DNA of 64,000 nt from Solibacillus daqui (GCF_028747805.1 NZ_CP114887.1:3328001-3392000), one strand, 5' to 3'. Shown: positions 38,038 to 47,692, counted from the stretch's first letter. Notes: generated by a model not told the origin, from the sequence alone. Made by a program: numbers and translations.

Positions 38038-39422
38038 GATTCCTCCATTAATGGGAGCGTTACGATTACGCGTGTCCCTTGTTCACTTACGCTTTCAATT
38101 TTTAATGTTCCGTTATGTTGTTTGACAATTTGCTCTACAATTGACAGCCCTAGTCCACTGCCACCATCTGCTCGACTGCGCGCCTTATTCACACGATAAA
38201 AGCGCTCTGTTACATGAGGTAGGTCTTCTTTTGGGATACCTATCCCAAAATCCTGTACTGTAATTACAGCTTGATTTTCTCGTTTGGACGTTGTAATGAT
38301 AATCTGTGCTTGCACATGTGAGTAACGAATCGCATTTTCAATCACATTGATCCATACTTGTTGTTGCTTTTGCTCATCGCCAAGTACGATGAGTTCTTCA
38401 TTAAAATTTTGGATAATTTGAATTTGCTTATTCATTGCTTGTTGGCTCAATAAACAAATCGCATCACGCAGATTCTCGGCCAACACAAGTGGATCAAATT
38501 CACTTGCCGTAATATCATCTTTTCGTGCTAGCTGCATTAACTCATTCGTTAAACGTTCCATACGCGACGCTTCTCGTGAAATAATTTGAATAGCCTCTTC
38601 TCTTTGTTGCACATCAACTAGTCCATTTTGAATAGCTTCACTATAACCCTTGACATAGCTAATTGGTGTACGCAGTTCATGCGAAACGGTTGCTAAAAAG
38701 GATTTTTGCGCTTCATCTTCTCGTTGGATAGCTGCTGCCATTTGGTTAAAAGCTGCTGATAGACTTCCAATCTCATCATTAGATGTAACCATTACCCGTG
38801 TTTCATATTGACCTGTTGTCATTTTCCCTACTGCGCGCTGTAATTTTGCAAGTGGCTGCAATATTTTACGCATGCCATAATAAACAAAAAACGCTGCAAC
38901 TATTAAGAACATCACCGCCCCCGTTACAAGTAAAATCACTTCTTGTTGGGCTAGCTCTGAAATTTTAGCAAGTGGATAATACACATAAATAATACCCTCT
39001 AAACGATTTTGGTCTGTGAATGGTAAAATGACAGAAATGATTTGACGTTCAAAACGTTCCTCATAACCTATTTTCGTAACAGCCTTCCCCTGCAACAGCT
39101 GCTGCCTTTCATCCACACCAATCAGTGCATCATAATCAATATCAAACGGAACACAGGCACTTAGCTCACGTGGATTACGTACCGCAAAAATTTCAAGATT
39201 TGAGTAAGCGGCGTACGCATCAATTTCAGCTATGAGCTCGTCCGTAACTTTTCCACCTGTATATTTTGTTTGCAGTTTTTCGCCTACTTCAATCATTGTG
39301 GCCTTCGTATCTTCTACATAAAGTTGCACATATAAAAAGTTTGTAAATATGTACATGAACACTATGGTCGCACTTAAAAACAGTACAATCAGCAACCAAA
39401 TTTTTGACGACAGCTTTTTCAT
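38034..39422 (-). CDS. Sensor histidine kinase with HAMP domain
   Basis: Protein of 462 residues: membrane segment at about 8-30, an outside sensor region (about 31-165, including QQLLQGKAVTKIGY, like CpxA/PhoR-type sensors), a second segment (about 167-187), HAMP (about 190-240), and kinase domains. The phospho-acceptor is in SFLATVSHELRTPISY; ATP-binding boxes are NAIRYS, DFGIGIPKEDL and GSGLGLSIVEQI. It overlaps the regulator gene by 4 bases. The stimulus is unknown; the flanking lipoproteins may contribute to sensing. Confidence 0.9.
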   Translation of the reverse strand: MKKLSSKIWLLIVLFLSATIVFMYIFTNFLYVQLYVEDTKATMIEVGEKLQTKYTGGKVTDELIAEIDAYAAYSNLEIFAVRNPRELSACVPFDIDYDALIGVDERQQLLQGKAVTKIGYEERFERQIISVILPFTDQNRLEGIIYVYYPLAKISELAQQEVILLVTGAVMFLIVAAFFVYYGMRKILQPLAKLQRAVGKMTTGQYETRVMVTSNDEIGSLSAAFNQMAAAIQREDEAQKSFLATVSHELRTPISYVKGYSEAIQNGLVDVQQREEAIQIISREASRMERLTNELMQLARKDDITASEFDPLVLAENLRDAICLLSQQAMNKQIQIIQNFNEELIVLGDEQKQQQVWINVIENAIRYSHVQAQIIITTSKRENQAVITVQDFGIGIPKEDLPHVTERFYRVNKARSRADGGSGLGLSIVEQIVKQHNGTLKIESVSEQGTRVIVTLPLMEES

Positions 39423-40117
39423 AAATCCTTTTCAAAGCGATAGCCTACACCCCAAACGGTTTGGATATAGTCGCTTGCTTCCTTTGATTTTTTACCTAAT
39501 TTAATGCGCAACGTTTTAATATGCGTATCTACTGTGCGCGTGCCACCAGAATAATTCAAATCCCAAATTTGCTCAAGTAACTGTTCACGGGAATACACAT
39601 TATTCGGATGCTTCATAAACAAATATAGCAGTTCAAACTCTTTTAATGTCAACACAATCAATTCATCCTCTATAAATACTTTGCGCGAAATTTCATCCAG
39701 TTTAATTACACCGTGTTGTAGGAACTGTACTTCGGTCTCTTGAATTAGAGTCCCTGTGCGTCTTAATACCGCGTAAATACGTGCTACTAATTCCTCTGCA
39801 GTAAATGGTTTTACAATATAGTCATCACCACCAATCATAAGTCCCTTTACTTTATCGTCTTTCGCATCACGTGCCGTTAAGAATATAATCGGTACTTTGT
39901 CCATGGTCATGGCATGAATCGCTTTACATACTTCAAAGCCATCTTCACCAGGCATCATGACATCTAAAAGCACTAAATCAATCGAATGTTGACTTATTGC
40001 TTGATAGGCTTCTGCCCCATTTTCAGCATGAATCGTTTGGAAGCCTGATTTTACTATTACTAAATCAATGAGCTGACGCATATTATATTCATCATCAACA
40101 ATTAATATCGTCGTCAT
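39419..40117 (-). CDS. OmpR-family response regulator
   Basis: Protein of 232 residues. Receiver domain with VDDE, phospho-acceptor in LLDVMMPGEDG, and KPF; C-terminal winged helix with SREQLLEQIWD, RTVDTHIKTLR and VWGVGYRFE. ATG 40117 is eight bases after AAGGGAG; an in-frame GTG upstream overlaps that site. It lies 5 bases after the propeller lipoprotein gene and is coupled to the kinase. Confidence 0.92.
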   Translation of the reverse strand: MTTILIVDDEYNMRQLIDLVIVKSGFQTIHAENGAEAYQAISQHSIDLVLLDVMMPGEDGFEVCKAIHAMTMDKVPIIFLTARDAKDDKVKGLMIGGDDYIVKPFTAEELVARIYAVLRRTGTLIQETEVQFLQHGVIKLDEISRKVFIEDELIVLTLKEFELLYLFMKHPNNVYSREQLLEQIWDLNYSGGTRTVDTHIKTLRIKLGKKSKEASDYIQTVWGVGYRFEKDL

Positions 40118-40122
40118 TGTTG

Positions 40123-41073
40123 TCACTCCCTTACTAATAACTGAAATGCACCTTTTCCTGTAGCAACCGTTTCAATAATATTCGCATGCTCTGTTACATA
40201 AAGCGTTTGATCATCATAGCCTGCTACAACCAATTGACCATCAAATGAAACAATTGAAAACGGATTAGCCGCAACTTCTTGTTGCCAATTGATAGTTCCA
40301 TCCAACGAAGTACTATAAATCATATTCGAGCCATGACTAGCAATAATTACTTCTTGTTCCTGCTGTATTAATGTGATCGGCATCACCGGTACAGCAATTT
40401 CTTTTTTCACCACACCTGTTGTTAAATCGAATACTTGCACCATTTCGTTTGGCTTACTTCCTTGTCCATGCCCACCTAACCAAAGCTCATTTGTCGCTTC
40501 CACTACAAGTGCCCCTTGAGATGAACTTGCAATCAGCCACTCATCAATTGCCTGGAATGTTGTTGTATCAATAACGGAAAGGAATGTATCTTTATAATTC
40601 ACAACATAAAGCATATTTTCATGCAACGCCATGGACATTGGATAATTGCGTAGCTTCAAACTTTGTTGTAACTCACCCGTTATTGAATAACTTGTTAATT
40701 CATTTGTTTTACTATTGGTCAAATAAATGGCATGTGCTTGTTCATCATAAAGTGCATTTGTCGTGCCAACACCTGTTTTCAATTTGACTATTTGCTTCCC
40801 TGATGACAGGTCATAGAGTTCGGCCTCGTCAAGTTGATGGCCATAAAGCAAAATTGCGTTTGTTCCAACTAACGTCGCCCCTGTATATGTATTATCCAAA
40901 TCCCATGTCGCTATCAATGCATAGTCTTCATCATAAAACGTAATCGAAGGTTCTAAAATATTGACAGAAGCTAAAAAACTTTGCTGTTCATCAATTGCAT
41001 CAAAAACCGATTCATTACACCCAGTCAAAACAAACAGGCAGCATACTAAAAATAATGCTTTAAAAAATTTCAT
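40123..41073 (-). CDS. Beta-propeller lipoprotein upstream of a two-component system
   Basis: Protein of 316 residues with a lipoprotein signal (VCCLFVLTGCNES, Cys19). The rest is made of repeated beta-rich units (ATLVGTNAILLYG, LSVIDTTTFQAIDEW, IYSTSLDGTINWQQE) like YncE/PQQ-type propellers. No enzyme motif is evident. It is the first gene of a four-gene operon with a regulator, a kinase and a YtkA-like lipoprotein, so it may act as an extracytoplasmic binding or accessory protein for the sensor. Confidence 0.75.
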   Translation of the reverse strand: MKFFKALFLVCCLFVLTGCNESVFDAIDEQQSFLASVNILEPSITFYDEDYALIATWDLDNTYTGATLVGTNAILLYGHQLDEAELYDLSSGKQIVKLKTGVGTTNALYDEQAHAIYLTNSKTNELTSYSITGELQQSLKLRNYPMSMALHENMLYVVNYKDTFLSVIDTTTFQAIDEWLIASSSQGALVVEATNELWLGGHGQGSKPNEMVQVFDLTTGVVKKEIAVPVMPITLIQQEQEVIIASHGSNMIYSTSLDGTINWQQEVAANPFSIVSFDGQLVVAGYDDQTLYVTEHANIIETVATGKGAFQLLVRE

Positions 41074-41159
41074 GGCGTAACACCTCGTATTTAAGCGTAC
41101 TAAATAAATGTGAAATTTGCATGAAATGAAAAGGATAAATTTGTGAAATTTACATACAA

Positions 41160-41202
41160 AAAACGCTGGACTAAAAGCAGAAACTTTTAATTCAGCGTTT
41201 TC
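41160..41202 (-). terminator. Terminator of the hem operon
   Basis: A long imperfect stem (AAAACGCTG at 41160 with CAGCGTTTT ending 41202, extended through the CTAAAAG/CTTTTA arms) followed by TTTTTTG on the minus strand. Confidence 0.8.
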
Positions 41203-41224
41203 GTTCTATTTGAATGGATAAACA

Positions 41225-41294
41225 ATCAATTACGCCTCGGCGATTCGCCCCCCACTTACAAAAATGGACGACTTCAGCTGAAGCAAGTTAAATT
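41225..41294 (+). repeat. Intergenic repeat D, short form
   Basis: This 70-base unit starts ATCAATTACGCCTCGGCG and ends CAAGTTAAATT, as do elements B and C. Between the ends it has only CCCCCCACTTACA and the 12-base palindrome CTTCAGCTGAAG instead of the nested hairpins. It lies 2 bases beyond the hemY stop and upstream of the hem terminator, so it is transcribed as hemY 3' RNA. Confidence 0.75.
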
Positions 41295-41296
41295 GA

Positions 41297-42727
41297 TTAT
41301 TTCCCCTGTGTAAGCTGCGAGATAATTCGCTCGGCTGTTTCTTTTCCTTGGGATACACAATCCGGAATACTAATGCCTTCATATGAGCTACCAGTCAAAT
41401 AGACATTCGGAAATTCCTTGCAAAACTGTGCTTTTAATAGCTGAACACGTTCTTCATGACCAATTGTATACTGTGGCATCGATTCTTTCCAACGTGCGAC
41501 TATCATTAATGATGGCCTCTCATTTAAGCCAATCGCCTTTTTTAAATCCTGTAGCACAATTTTTTCAATTTCACTATCCGACAATTCCACAATCGACTCA
41601 TCACCGACACGTCCAATATAGACTCGTATTAATTCATGTCCTTCAGGTGCAACATGGTCGAATTTACGATTGCTCCATGTACATGTTGTGATAGCAAAAT
41701 CACTATTACGAGACACAAAGAAATTCATAGCATCGGTATACTTCTGCACTACTTCTCTATCAAAAGCTAGTGTGACAGTTGCAATCGTTGCGTAATTCAT
41801 TGTATCCATATTGTGAAGTGTTTCCGAATCCCGGAATATTTTTTTTGTTACATTAAATGGTGTCGTCACAACGATTTGATCAGCTTGAATGGACGTCCCA
41901 TCATTTAAATACAGCTGTTGTGTTAAATCCGTGTTTTTTTCGATTGTATCCACTTTTAAGCCTTTTAAAATTGTGACGTTTGTTAATGCGGCTTCTAATG
42001 ATTCCACTATCGTTTCTAATCCACCATCAAACGATTCATAATGAATTTCACCTGGCATATCGAATAGCGCATAAATGCCTCTGCCTGTCTTTTTCATTCC
42101 AACTAAAAGGCTTCCATAATCTTTCTCTAACTGGTAAAACTGCGGGAACATAGATTGCATACTTACATGATCGACATCACCAGCATAAGTTCCTGCTATC
42201 ACAGGTTCGACAAGATTTTCTACCAGTTCCTTGCCGAAACGACGACGGAAAAAGTCACTAATAGGCTCATCCTTCTCATGCGATAATTTTGGTAAAAGTA
42301 AATCGCCAGCCGCGCGAATTTTACCACTTAAAGAAAGAAAATTCGAAGTCAACACAGATAAGATTTTAGGTGACCCCCCAAGCAATAAATTACTTGGGAT
42401 TTGGTGAAGTTTGTTGCCGATTGCGATAAATGTTCGACCGTTATTATTTTGTATAATTTTATGTTCGATTTTTAAATCACGTGCTAAACTATGAACACTG
42501 TTACTTGTATCAAAAAACGATTCAGGGCCACGTTCAATTATGTAGCCATTTTTACGAACAGTGTGGATTTTTCCACCTAGACGTAATGACGATTCAATTA
42601 ACACAATTTCTAATGATAAATCGTCTTCCATCGCTTTTTGCTGTAAATAGTATGCCGTCGTTAAGCCCGTAATTCCACCGCCAACGATTACAATCTTACT
42701 CCTTTTTAAAGTCACCTTCATCATCAC
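41297..42727 (-). CDS. hemY: Coproporphyrinogen III oxidase (HemY/CgoX)
   Basis: Protein of about 475 residues. In Gram-positive bacteria this FAD enzyme oxidises coproporphyrinogen III to coproporphyrin III before iron insertion. FAD-binding IVIVGGGITGLTTAYYL is at the N-terminus, with ERGPESFF and the C-terminal GSSYEGISIPDCVSQG motif. The exact start is uncertain: GTG 42727, ATG 42724 and ATG 42721 are consecutive codons after GAGAG. It lies 8 bases after hemH. Confidence 0.94.
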   Translation of the reverse strand: MMMKVTLKRSKIVIVGGGITGLTTAYYLQQKAMEDDLSLEIVLIESSLRLGGKIHTVRKNGYIIERGPESFFDTSNSVHSLARDLKIEHKIIQNNNGRTFIAIGNKLHQIPSNLLLGGSPKILSVLTSNFLSLSGKIRAAGDLLLPKLSHEKDEPISDFFRRRFGKELVENLVEPVIAGTYAGDVDHVSMQSMFPQFYQLEKDYGSLLVGMKKTGRGIYALFDMPGEIHYESFDGGLETIVESLEAALTNVTILKGLKVDTIEKNTDLTQQLYLNDGTSIQADQIVVTTPFNVTKKIFRDSETLHNMDTMNYATIATVTLAFDREVVQKYTDAMNFFVSRNSDFAITTCTWSNRKFDHVAPEGHELIRVYIGRVGDESIVELSDSEIEKIVLQDLKKAIGLNERPSLMIVARWKESMPQYTIGHEERVQLLKAQFCKEFPNVYLTGSSYEGISIPDCVSQGKETAERIISQLTQGK

Positions 42728-42735
42728 TCTCTATA

Positions 42736-43668
42736 TTATTTCGCTAATTTTTTATCGATTGCATCTACCATCGCATCGATGAATAACGGATGCGTGTTTG
42801 GCATTGCAGGTCGATAATAGCTAGCGCCAATTTCATCACACACTACTTTACACTCAATATCGTTATCGTAAAGCACTTCTAAGTGTTCTGTTACGAAACC
42901 AACAGGTGTATAAATGAATGATTTGTAGCCTTTTTGTTCATATAATTCTTTTGTTAAATCTTGTACATCTGGCCCTAGCCATGGTTCTGGTGTTTGACCA
43001 GCTGATTGCCAACCTACTTCCACGTTTTCAATATCGGAAGCCGCTTCGATTAAACGAGCTGTTTCGATTAATTGCTCTTCATATGGATCGCCAGCTAATT
43101 TAATTTTTTCTGGTAATGAATGGTTAGACACGATTAAGCACGCAGTTTTACGCTCTTCTTCAGTCATTTTTGCTAATTCACCATTTACTGCTTGTTTCCA
43201 AAACTCAATGAATTTTGGTTCGTTATACCACGCTTCTACAGAAGTGATATTTAATGTGCCACCTAATTTTTCAGCCGCTTCTTTTGCACGACCGTTATAA
43301 GATTTAATTGAGAATGTTGAGAAGTGTGGTGCAAGTACGATTGATACCGCTTCTGTAATGCCTTCGTTCATCATTGCTTCTACTGCATCTTCTACGAATG
43401 GCTCGATATGTTTTAAACCAATGAATAATTTATATTCTACTTCGTCTTGTACCTCATTTAAGCGTGCACAAAGAGCCTCTGCCTGTGCTTTTGTCATTTT
43501 TGCAAGTGGGGAGATCCCACCAATTGCACGGTAACGCTCCGTTAAATCATCAATATGCTCTTGTGATGGCTTGCGGCCGTGACGAATATGTGTGTAATAA
43601 CGTTCAATATCTTCTTCTTTATATGGTGTGCCATATGCCATGACTAATAATCCACGTACTTGTTTCAT
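42736..43668 (-). CDS. hemH: Coproporphyrin ferrochelatase
   Basis: Protein of 310 residues, class I chelatase. It inserts ferrous iron into coproporphyrin III. Seen: [40 protein letters not shown], the catalytic histidine in [18 protein letters not shown], and the metal-site glutamate region [20 protein letters not shown] precedes the ATG. It is followed closely by hemY. Confidence 0.96.
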   Translation of the reverse strand: MKQVRGLLVMAYGTPYKEEDIERYYTHIRHGRKPSQEHIDDLTERYRAIGGISPLAKMTKAQAEALCARLNEVQDEVEYKLFIGLKHIEPFVEDAVEAMMNEGITEAVSIVLAPHFSTFSIKSYNGRAKEAAEKLGGTLNITSVEAWYNEPKFIEFWKQAVNGELAKMTEEERKTACLIVSNHSLPEKIKLAGDPYEEQLIETARLIEAASDIENVEVGWQSAGQTPEPWLGPDVQDLTKELYEQKGYKSFIYTPVGFVTEHLEVLYDNDIECKVVCDEIGASYYRPAMPNTHPLFIDAMVDAIDKKLAK

Positions 43669-43699
43669 GTTTTATCACCTCAAAATATTATTATCCCGC

Positions 43700-43841
43700 A
43701 TTAAAGGTCATTAAGGACGCCCACTTCAAACTGGAAAGTGTTAGGAGACAGGTAAGTGGGGTTCATTGTCCCTAAAAGCCCGATTGGTAAAAGCTAATGC
43801 TCAGTGAGGAATGAAGCCCCCCCGCCGAGCAAAGCTTCAAT
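43700..43841. repeat. Structured remnant between hemE and hemH, possible IS200/IS605-type end
   Basis: The 173-base gap between hemE and hemH holds a hairpin CCCACTT (43720) with AAGTGGG (43754-43760), enclosed by GGAC/GTCC, and a second hairpin TGAAGC (43812) with GCTTCA (43834-43839). The run GCTCAGTGAGGAATGAAGCC before a C7 tract resembles the 3' ends of IS200/IS605 elements, where the TnpB guide-RNA scaffold is encoded, as I remember them. No transposase is present. Confidence 0.45.
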
Positions 43842-44894
43842 TTATCCGCGTTTTGCAATTTGCTCACGGCTATAATCATGAACAAATGTCGTTAAACGTT
43901 TTAATACAGCTGGATCTACTTCTGGGAATACACCGTGGCCTAAGTTGAATATATGACCATTTGAATGTGCTAAACCTTGGTCCACAATATCTTTTGCACG
44001 CGCTTCTAATACATTCCAATCTGAAATTAGTAATGTTGGGTCTAAGTTCCCTTGTACAGCTTTCGTTATACCTCGTGCTCCTGCTTCACGAATTGGTAAA
44101 CGCCAGTCTAATCCCACAACATCAATTGGAAGGTCGTGCCACTCATTTACTAAGTGAGATGCACCGACACCAAATTGAATTAACGGTACATTTAGTGCAC
44201 GTAACTCGCCGAAAATACGTGTCATTATAGGCTTGATGAAAATACGGTAATCTTCAACATTTAAAGCACCAACCCACGAATCGAAAATTTGGATTGCCTT
44301 TGCCCCAGCTTCTACTTGGGCTGAAATATCCATAATAATCATATCTGCAAGCTTGTCCATTAACTTAAACCAAGCTTGTGGTTGTGATACCATAAATGAT
44401 TTTGTCTTTGCGTAGTTACGGCTTGGACCACCTTCAATCATATAGCTCGCTAATGTGAATGGTGCGCCTCCAAAACCGATTAACGGTACATTTAATTGTT
44501 CTTGCGTTAACATTTTGATTGTTTCAAGTACATAAGGTGTATGCTCTTTTGCATTGAACTCGCCTAGCTTTTCAACATCCGCTACAGAACGAATTGGGTT
44601 TGAAATAACTGGTCCTACACCTGCTTTAATTTTTACATCGACACCGATGCCTGGTAGCGGTGTTACGATATCTTTATAAAGAATCGCAGCATCTACGTTA
44701 TATTGTTCAACTGGTAAACGTGTTACATAAGCACATAATTCCGGTTGCATTGTAATTTCTTCTAATGAATATTTTTCTTTAATTTCACGATATTCAGGCT
44801 GTGAACGCCCTGCCTGGCGCATAAACCAAACTGGCGTATGATCGACTTGTTCCCCACGAGCTGCACGTAATAATGTATCGTTAAATTTCGTCAT
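43842..44894 (-). CDS. hemE: Uroporphyrinogen decarboxylase
   Basis: Protein of 350 residues. It decarboxylates uroporphyrinogen III to coproporphyrinogen III. Signatures: the N-terminal [17 protein letters not shown], the catalytic aspartate region [23 protein letters not shown] and [17 protein letters not shown] is 11 bases before the ATG. It is the first gene of hemE-hemH-hemY; a structured remnant separates it from hemH. Confidence 0.97.
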   Translation of the reverse strand: MTKFNDTLLRAARGEQVDHTPVWFMRQAGRSQPEYREIKEKYSLEEITMQPELCAYVTRLPVEQYNVDAAILYKDIVTPLPGIGVDVKIKAGVGPVISNPIRSVADVEKLGEFNAKEHTPYVLETIKMLTQEQLNVPLIGFGGAPFTLASYMIEGGPSRNYAKTKSFMVSQPQAWFKLMDKLADMIIMDISAQVEAGAKAIQIFDSWVGALNVEDYRIFIKPIMTRIFGELRALNVPLIQFGVGASHLVNEWHDLPIDVVGLDWRLPIREAGARGITKAVQGNLDPTLLISDWNVLEARAKDIVDQGLAHSNGHIFNLGHGVFPEVDPAVLKRLTTFVHDYSREQIAKRG

Positions 44895-45109
44895 GTTTGA
44901 TGTTACTCCTTATCAAATAGAATTTCTTGATTTTTCCAATCCCTAAAAACGTCATTGATATCCATTATCGACTATAAACTTTTATATAGAAAATGTATAG
45001 ATTTCTTAAGTAAATGTCATAAAATCGCCCTTAACGCCACATAACATTTTGACAAAAAGCTTGAACAGCTTTATAAATGAAAATAATAGAATAAAGGAGG
45101 TTTAAGCTT

Positions 45110-45616
45110 ATGAACTTTTATGTAACATCTGGTACACCAGATTATATGGAGAAATTAATCGAAAAGAATGCAAAACACCCTTTAATCCTTCTACATGGTA
45201 ATGGTAATTCAGTCGTTTTACATGAAAGCGACAAAAAATCCATTTTTGCTGTCCCAAGAAAATTCGAGGTAATCGCTCAAAAAGGACAGTTTGAACAAAA
45301 AGGCTTTTTCACTTTTTACAATATGCCTATTATGTCAGATGATCGCCCAGTTTTCGAGGAAAAAGCACTAAATACCCTTTCATTGCTTGATTCAAACGAT
45401 GCTGTCATCGCCTATCGTTTGTTACGTCCTATTAAAGAAGAAACGTATTTGTTCATTACTCAATGGGGTGGTCCAGTCTCCTATGAAGTTTGGAAAAATA
45501 GCACAGTCTATGTAGAACGTTTTGCACCTCTTTTCGAAAGCAAAGCAGCCGCACTTCAATCAATGTTCAATTCACCTTCCTATATTACGACATATAGTGC
45601 ACCACCAAAAGAATAA
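45110..45616 (+). CDS. hmoB: HmoB/TRAP-like antibiotic-biosynthesis-monooxygenase-fold protein
   Basis: Protein of 168 residues, the size of B. subtilis HmoB, a haem-degrading monooxygenase, and encoded divergently from the hem genes. The C-terminal ABM domain has YRLLRPIKEETYLFITQWG, Trp128 in EVWKNS and the ending PSYITTY. The expected asparagine (Asn71) and tryptophan are present, but the position ten residues after the tryptophan, a haem-ligand histidine in IsdG/HmoB enzymes, is phenylalanine (VERF). It may therefore bind haem differently or act in another way. AAAGGAGG precedes the ATG. Confidence 0.8.
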   Translation: MNFYVTSGTPDYMEKLIEKNAKHPLILLHGNGNSVVLHESDKKSIFAVPRKFEVIAQKGQFEQKGFFTFYNMPIMSDDRPVFEEKALNTLSLLDSNDAVIAYRLLRPIKEETYLFITQWGGPVSYEVWKNSTVYVERFAPLFESKAAALQSMFNSPSYITTYSAPPKE

Positions 45617-45628
45617 TGCTCGTATAAG

Positions 45629-45663
45629 AAAGCTGTGGGGGCAATATTTTTTCTCACAGCTTT
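45629..45663 (+). terminator. Terminator of the hmoB-like gene
   Basis: AAAGCTGTG (45629-45637) pairs with CACAGCTTT (45655-45663), followed by TGTATTG. The T tract is short. Confidence 0.65.
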
Positions 45664-45699
45664 TGTATTGTGAAAAACTAAATCATGATGGAGGAAATC

Positions 45700-46254
45700 A
45701 TGTTGGCTAAACAATTACATATATTTATCGCCTTTTTTCGTTCTGGTATTCTAGGCTTTGGCGGTGGTCCTACAACAATTCCACTCGTACATAAAGAAGT
45801 CGTCAAAACATATGGTTGGATGACAGATGAAGAATTTGCAGATGTCATTTCAATCGGTAACACATTGCCTGGCCCAATCGCTACAAAAATGGCTGGCTAT
45901 ATTGGCTACCGAATTGGTGGCTGGCCAGGGCTAATTACCGCCCTATTTGCAACGGTTTTTCCAACTGTAATACTAATCATTTTATTATTAGGTTCATTAA
46001 AACAATTTCATGATTCAAAATTTGTTAGTGGCATGACAAACGGAGTTATTCCAGTAGTGGCCGTGATGATGGGTGTGTTAACATACGATTTCTTAAAAAA
46101 ATCAAAAGCTTCTCTCGGTTTCAAAATCGCTGCACTTATATTTATCGTGAGCTTTATTACCATTATTCTTTTAAATATTCATCCGGGTATTGTTATTTCT
46201 ATTTTATTGGTGCTTGCTTTTGCCTTACCTGTTAAAGGAGGTCAAGAATCATGA
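45700..46254 (+). CDS. Chromate transporter, N-terminal-type half
   Basis: Protein of 184 residues with about five membrane segments and the CHR motif FGGGPTTIPLV and NTLPGPIATKMAGYIGY. Two short CHR proteins encoded together form the two-part chromate ion transporter. The chosen ATG at 45700 is five bases after GGAGG; an in-frame ATG five codons upstream has no such site. Its stop overlaps the next gene's ATG. Confidence 0.88.
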   Translation: MLAKQLHIFIAFFRSGILGFGGGPTTIPLVHKEVVKTYGWMTDEEFADVISIGNTLPGPIATKMAGYIGYRIGGWPGLITALFATVFPTVILIILLLGSLKQFHDSKFVSGMTNGVIPVVAVMMGVLTYDFLKKSKASLGFKIAALIFIVSFITIILLNIHPGIVISILLVLAFALPVKGGQES

Positions 46255-46778
46255 CTTATCTCCATTTATTTATCGCTTTTTTCTTTCCGAATATTTTAGC
46301 GTATGGCGGAGGGCCCTCTGCAATCCCATTAATCGAGCATGAAGTCGTAGAGAAATATGAGTGGATGTCTAAAACCGAATTTAGCGAACTGTTGGCACTT
46401 GCCAATTCATTACCAGGACCAATCGCTACAAAAATGGCTGGCTATATTGGCTTTGAAGTAGCTGGAGTTTTAGGAAGTATTGTTGCCTTATTTGCAACAA
46501 TTGCGCCATCACTTGCATTGATGCTACTATTATTAAATTTGTTGCATAAACATCGTAACTCACCACGTGTTAAACGTTTATCGAGCTTTGTATTACCTGC
46601 AATTGCGGTACTAATGCTATCGTTATCATTTGATTTTTTACAAACATCTTATAAACATAACAATTGGATTCCAACGGTACTACTTGTTATCGCTAGCTAC
46701 TTCGCATTAGAAAAGTTTAAAATTCATCCTGCATTCGTTATTTTAGCAGGACTTTTAATTGGTGGATTATTTTTATAG
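46251..46778 (+). CDS. Chromate transporter, C-terminal-type half
   Basis: Protein of 175 residues, homologous to the preceding gene: YGGGPSAIPLIEHEVV and NSLPGPIATKMAGYIGF. It overlaps the first half by 4 bases with AAAGGAGG upstream. The pair resembles B. subtilis YwrA/YwrB, which export chromate as a heteromer. The natural substrate may be another oxyanion. Confidence 0.88.
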   Translation: MTYLHLFIAFFFPNILAYGGGPSAIPLIEHEVVEKYEWMSKTEFSELLALANSLPGPIATKMAGYIGFEVAGVLGSIVALFATIAPSLALMLLLLNLLHKHRNSPRVKRLSSFVLPAIAVLMLSLSFDFLQTSYKHNNWIPTVLLVIASYFALEKFKIHPAFVILAGLLIGGLFL

Positions 46779-46840
46779 TGGAAAATTATGTAACGCAACC
46801 GATATAACCCATGAGTATGTTTTATGGGAGGGGGAGCAAC

Positions 46841-47692
46841 ATGCGTATTGGAAGCTGGAGCAGTGCTGGACTTGCGATTTATAACAACTATAACCGCCAT
46901 TATAACACTATGAATAAAGCACTGTATCGTATTTCCACAGGATATCGCATCAATAGTGCTGCTGACGATGCGGCAGGACTTGCCATTTCCGAAAAAATGC
47001 GCGCACAAATCCGTGGTTTAAATATGGCAGGTAAAAATATTCAAGATGGCATTTCGCTCATTCAAACGGCTGAAGGTGCACTAAACGAAACCCATGCCAT
47101 CATACAACGAATGCGTGAGTTGTCGGTTCAGGCAAGTAACGATACATTAACTGACGATGACCGAAAACTACTTGATATTGAATTCCAAGAGCTAAAAAAA
47201 GAAATTACCCGCATATCTACTGATACCGAATTCAATACCCGCACATTATTAAACGGTGACTATAAAAATAGCGGCTTGAAAATTCAGGTTGGTGCCAACA
47301 GTGGAAAAAATATTGAAGTATTAATTGGTGAAGTAAGTAGCTCCTCATTAGGCTTAGACGGTTTATCGATTGCTACAAGAGAAGATGCAGAAAAATCACT
47401 GAGTCAATTGGACAAATCATTAAACCAAACGTCAATGGAACGCGCTCGTTTAGGAGCTTATCAAAACCGATTAGAACATGCCTATAATGTGACTATGAAC
47501 ACATCTGAAAATTTATCAGCTGCGGAATCACGCATTCGTGACGCGGATATCGCTAAGGAAATGATGAATTTCACTAAGGCAAGCATTTTAATGCAGGCTA
47601 CACAATATGCCATGCAACTACACCTTCAACAAGCACATTCTATTTTAGATTTACTAAACTCCGGTTTATCACCGAAAAAAAGATGGGGTTAG
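46841..47692 (+). CDS. Orphan flagellin
   Basis: Protein of 283 residues with only the conserved N- and C-terminal flagellin helices (D0/D1). N-terminal: YRISTGYRINSAADDAAGLA, SEKMRAQIRGLNMAGKNIQD and GALNETHAIIQRMRELSVQA. C-terminal: ENLSAAESRIRDADIAKEMM. It departs from flagellin at both tips: it starts MRIGSWSSAG and ends with an extra GLSPKKRWG. No other flagellar gene is near. The ATG at 46841 follows GGGAGGGGGAG; an earlier in-frame ATG was rejected. Confidence 0.88.
   Translation: MRIGSWSSAGLAIYNNYNRHYNTMNKALYRISTGYRINSAADDAAGLAISEKMRAQIRGLNMAGKNIQDGISLIQTAEGALNETHAIIQRMRELSVQASNDTLTDDDRKLLDIEFQELKKEITRISTDTEFNTRTLLNGDYKNSGLKIQVGANSGKNIEVLIGEVSSSSLGLDGLSIATREDAEKSLSQLDKSLNQTSMERARLGAYQNRLEHAYNVTMNTSENLSAAESRIRDADIAKEMMNFTKASILMQATQYAMQLHLQQAHSILDLLNSGLSPKKRWG

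Noticed and set aside
46811..46840. Earlier ATG for the flagellin gene
   Set aside because: No ribosome-binding site precedes it, whereas ATG 46841 has a strong one and gives a flagellin-like MRI start.
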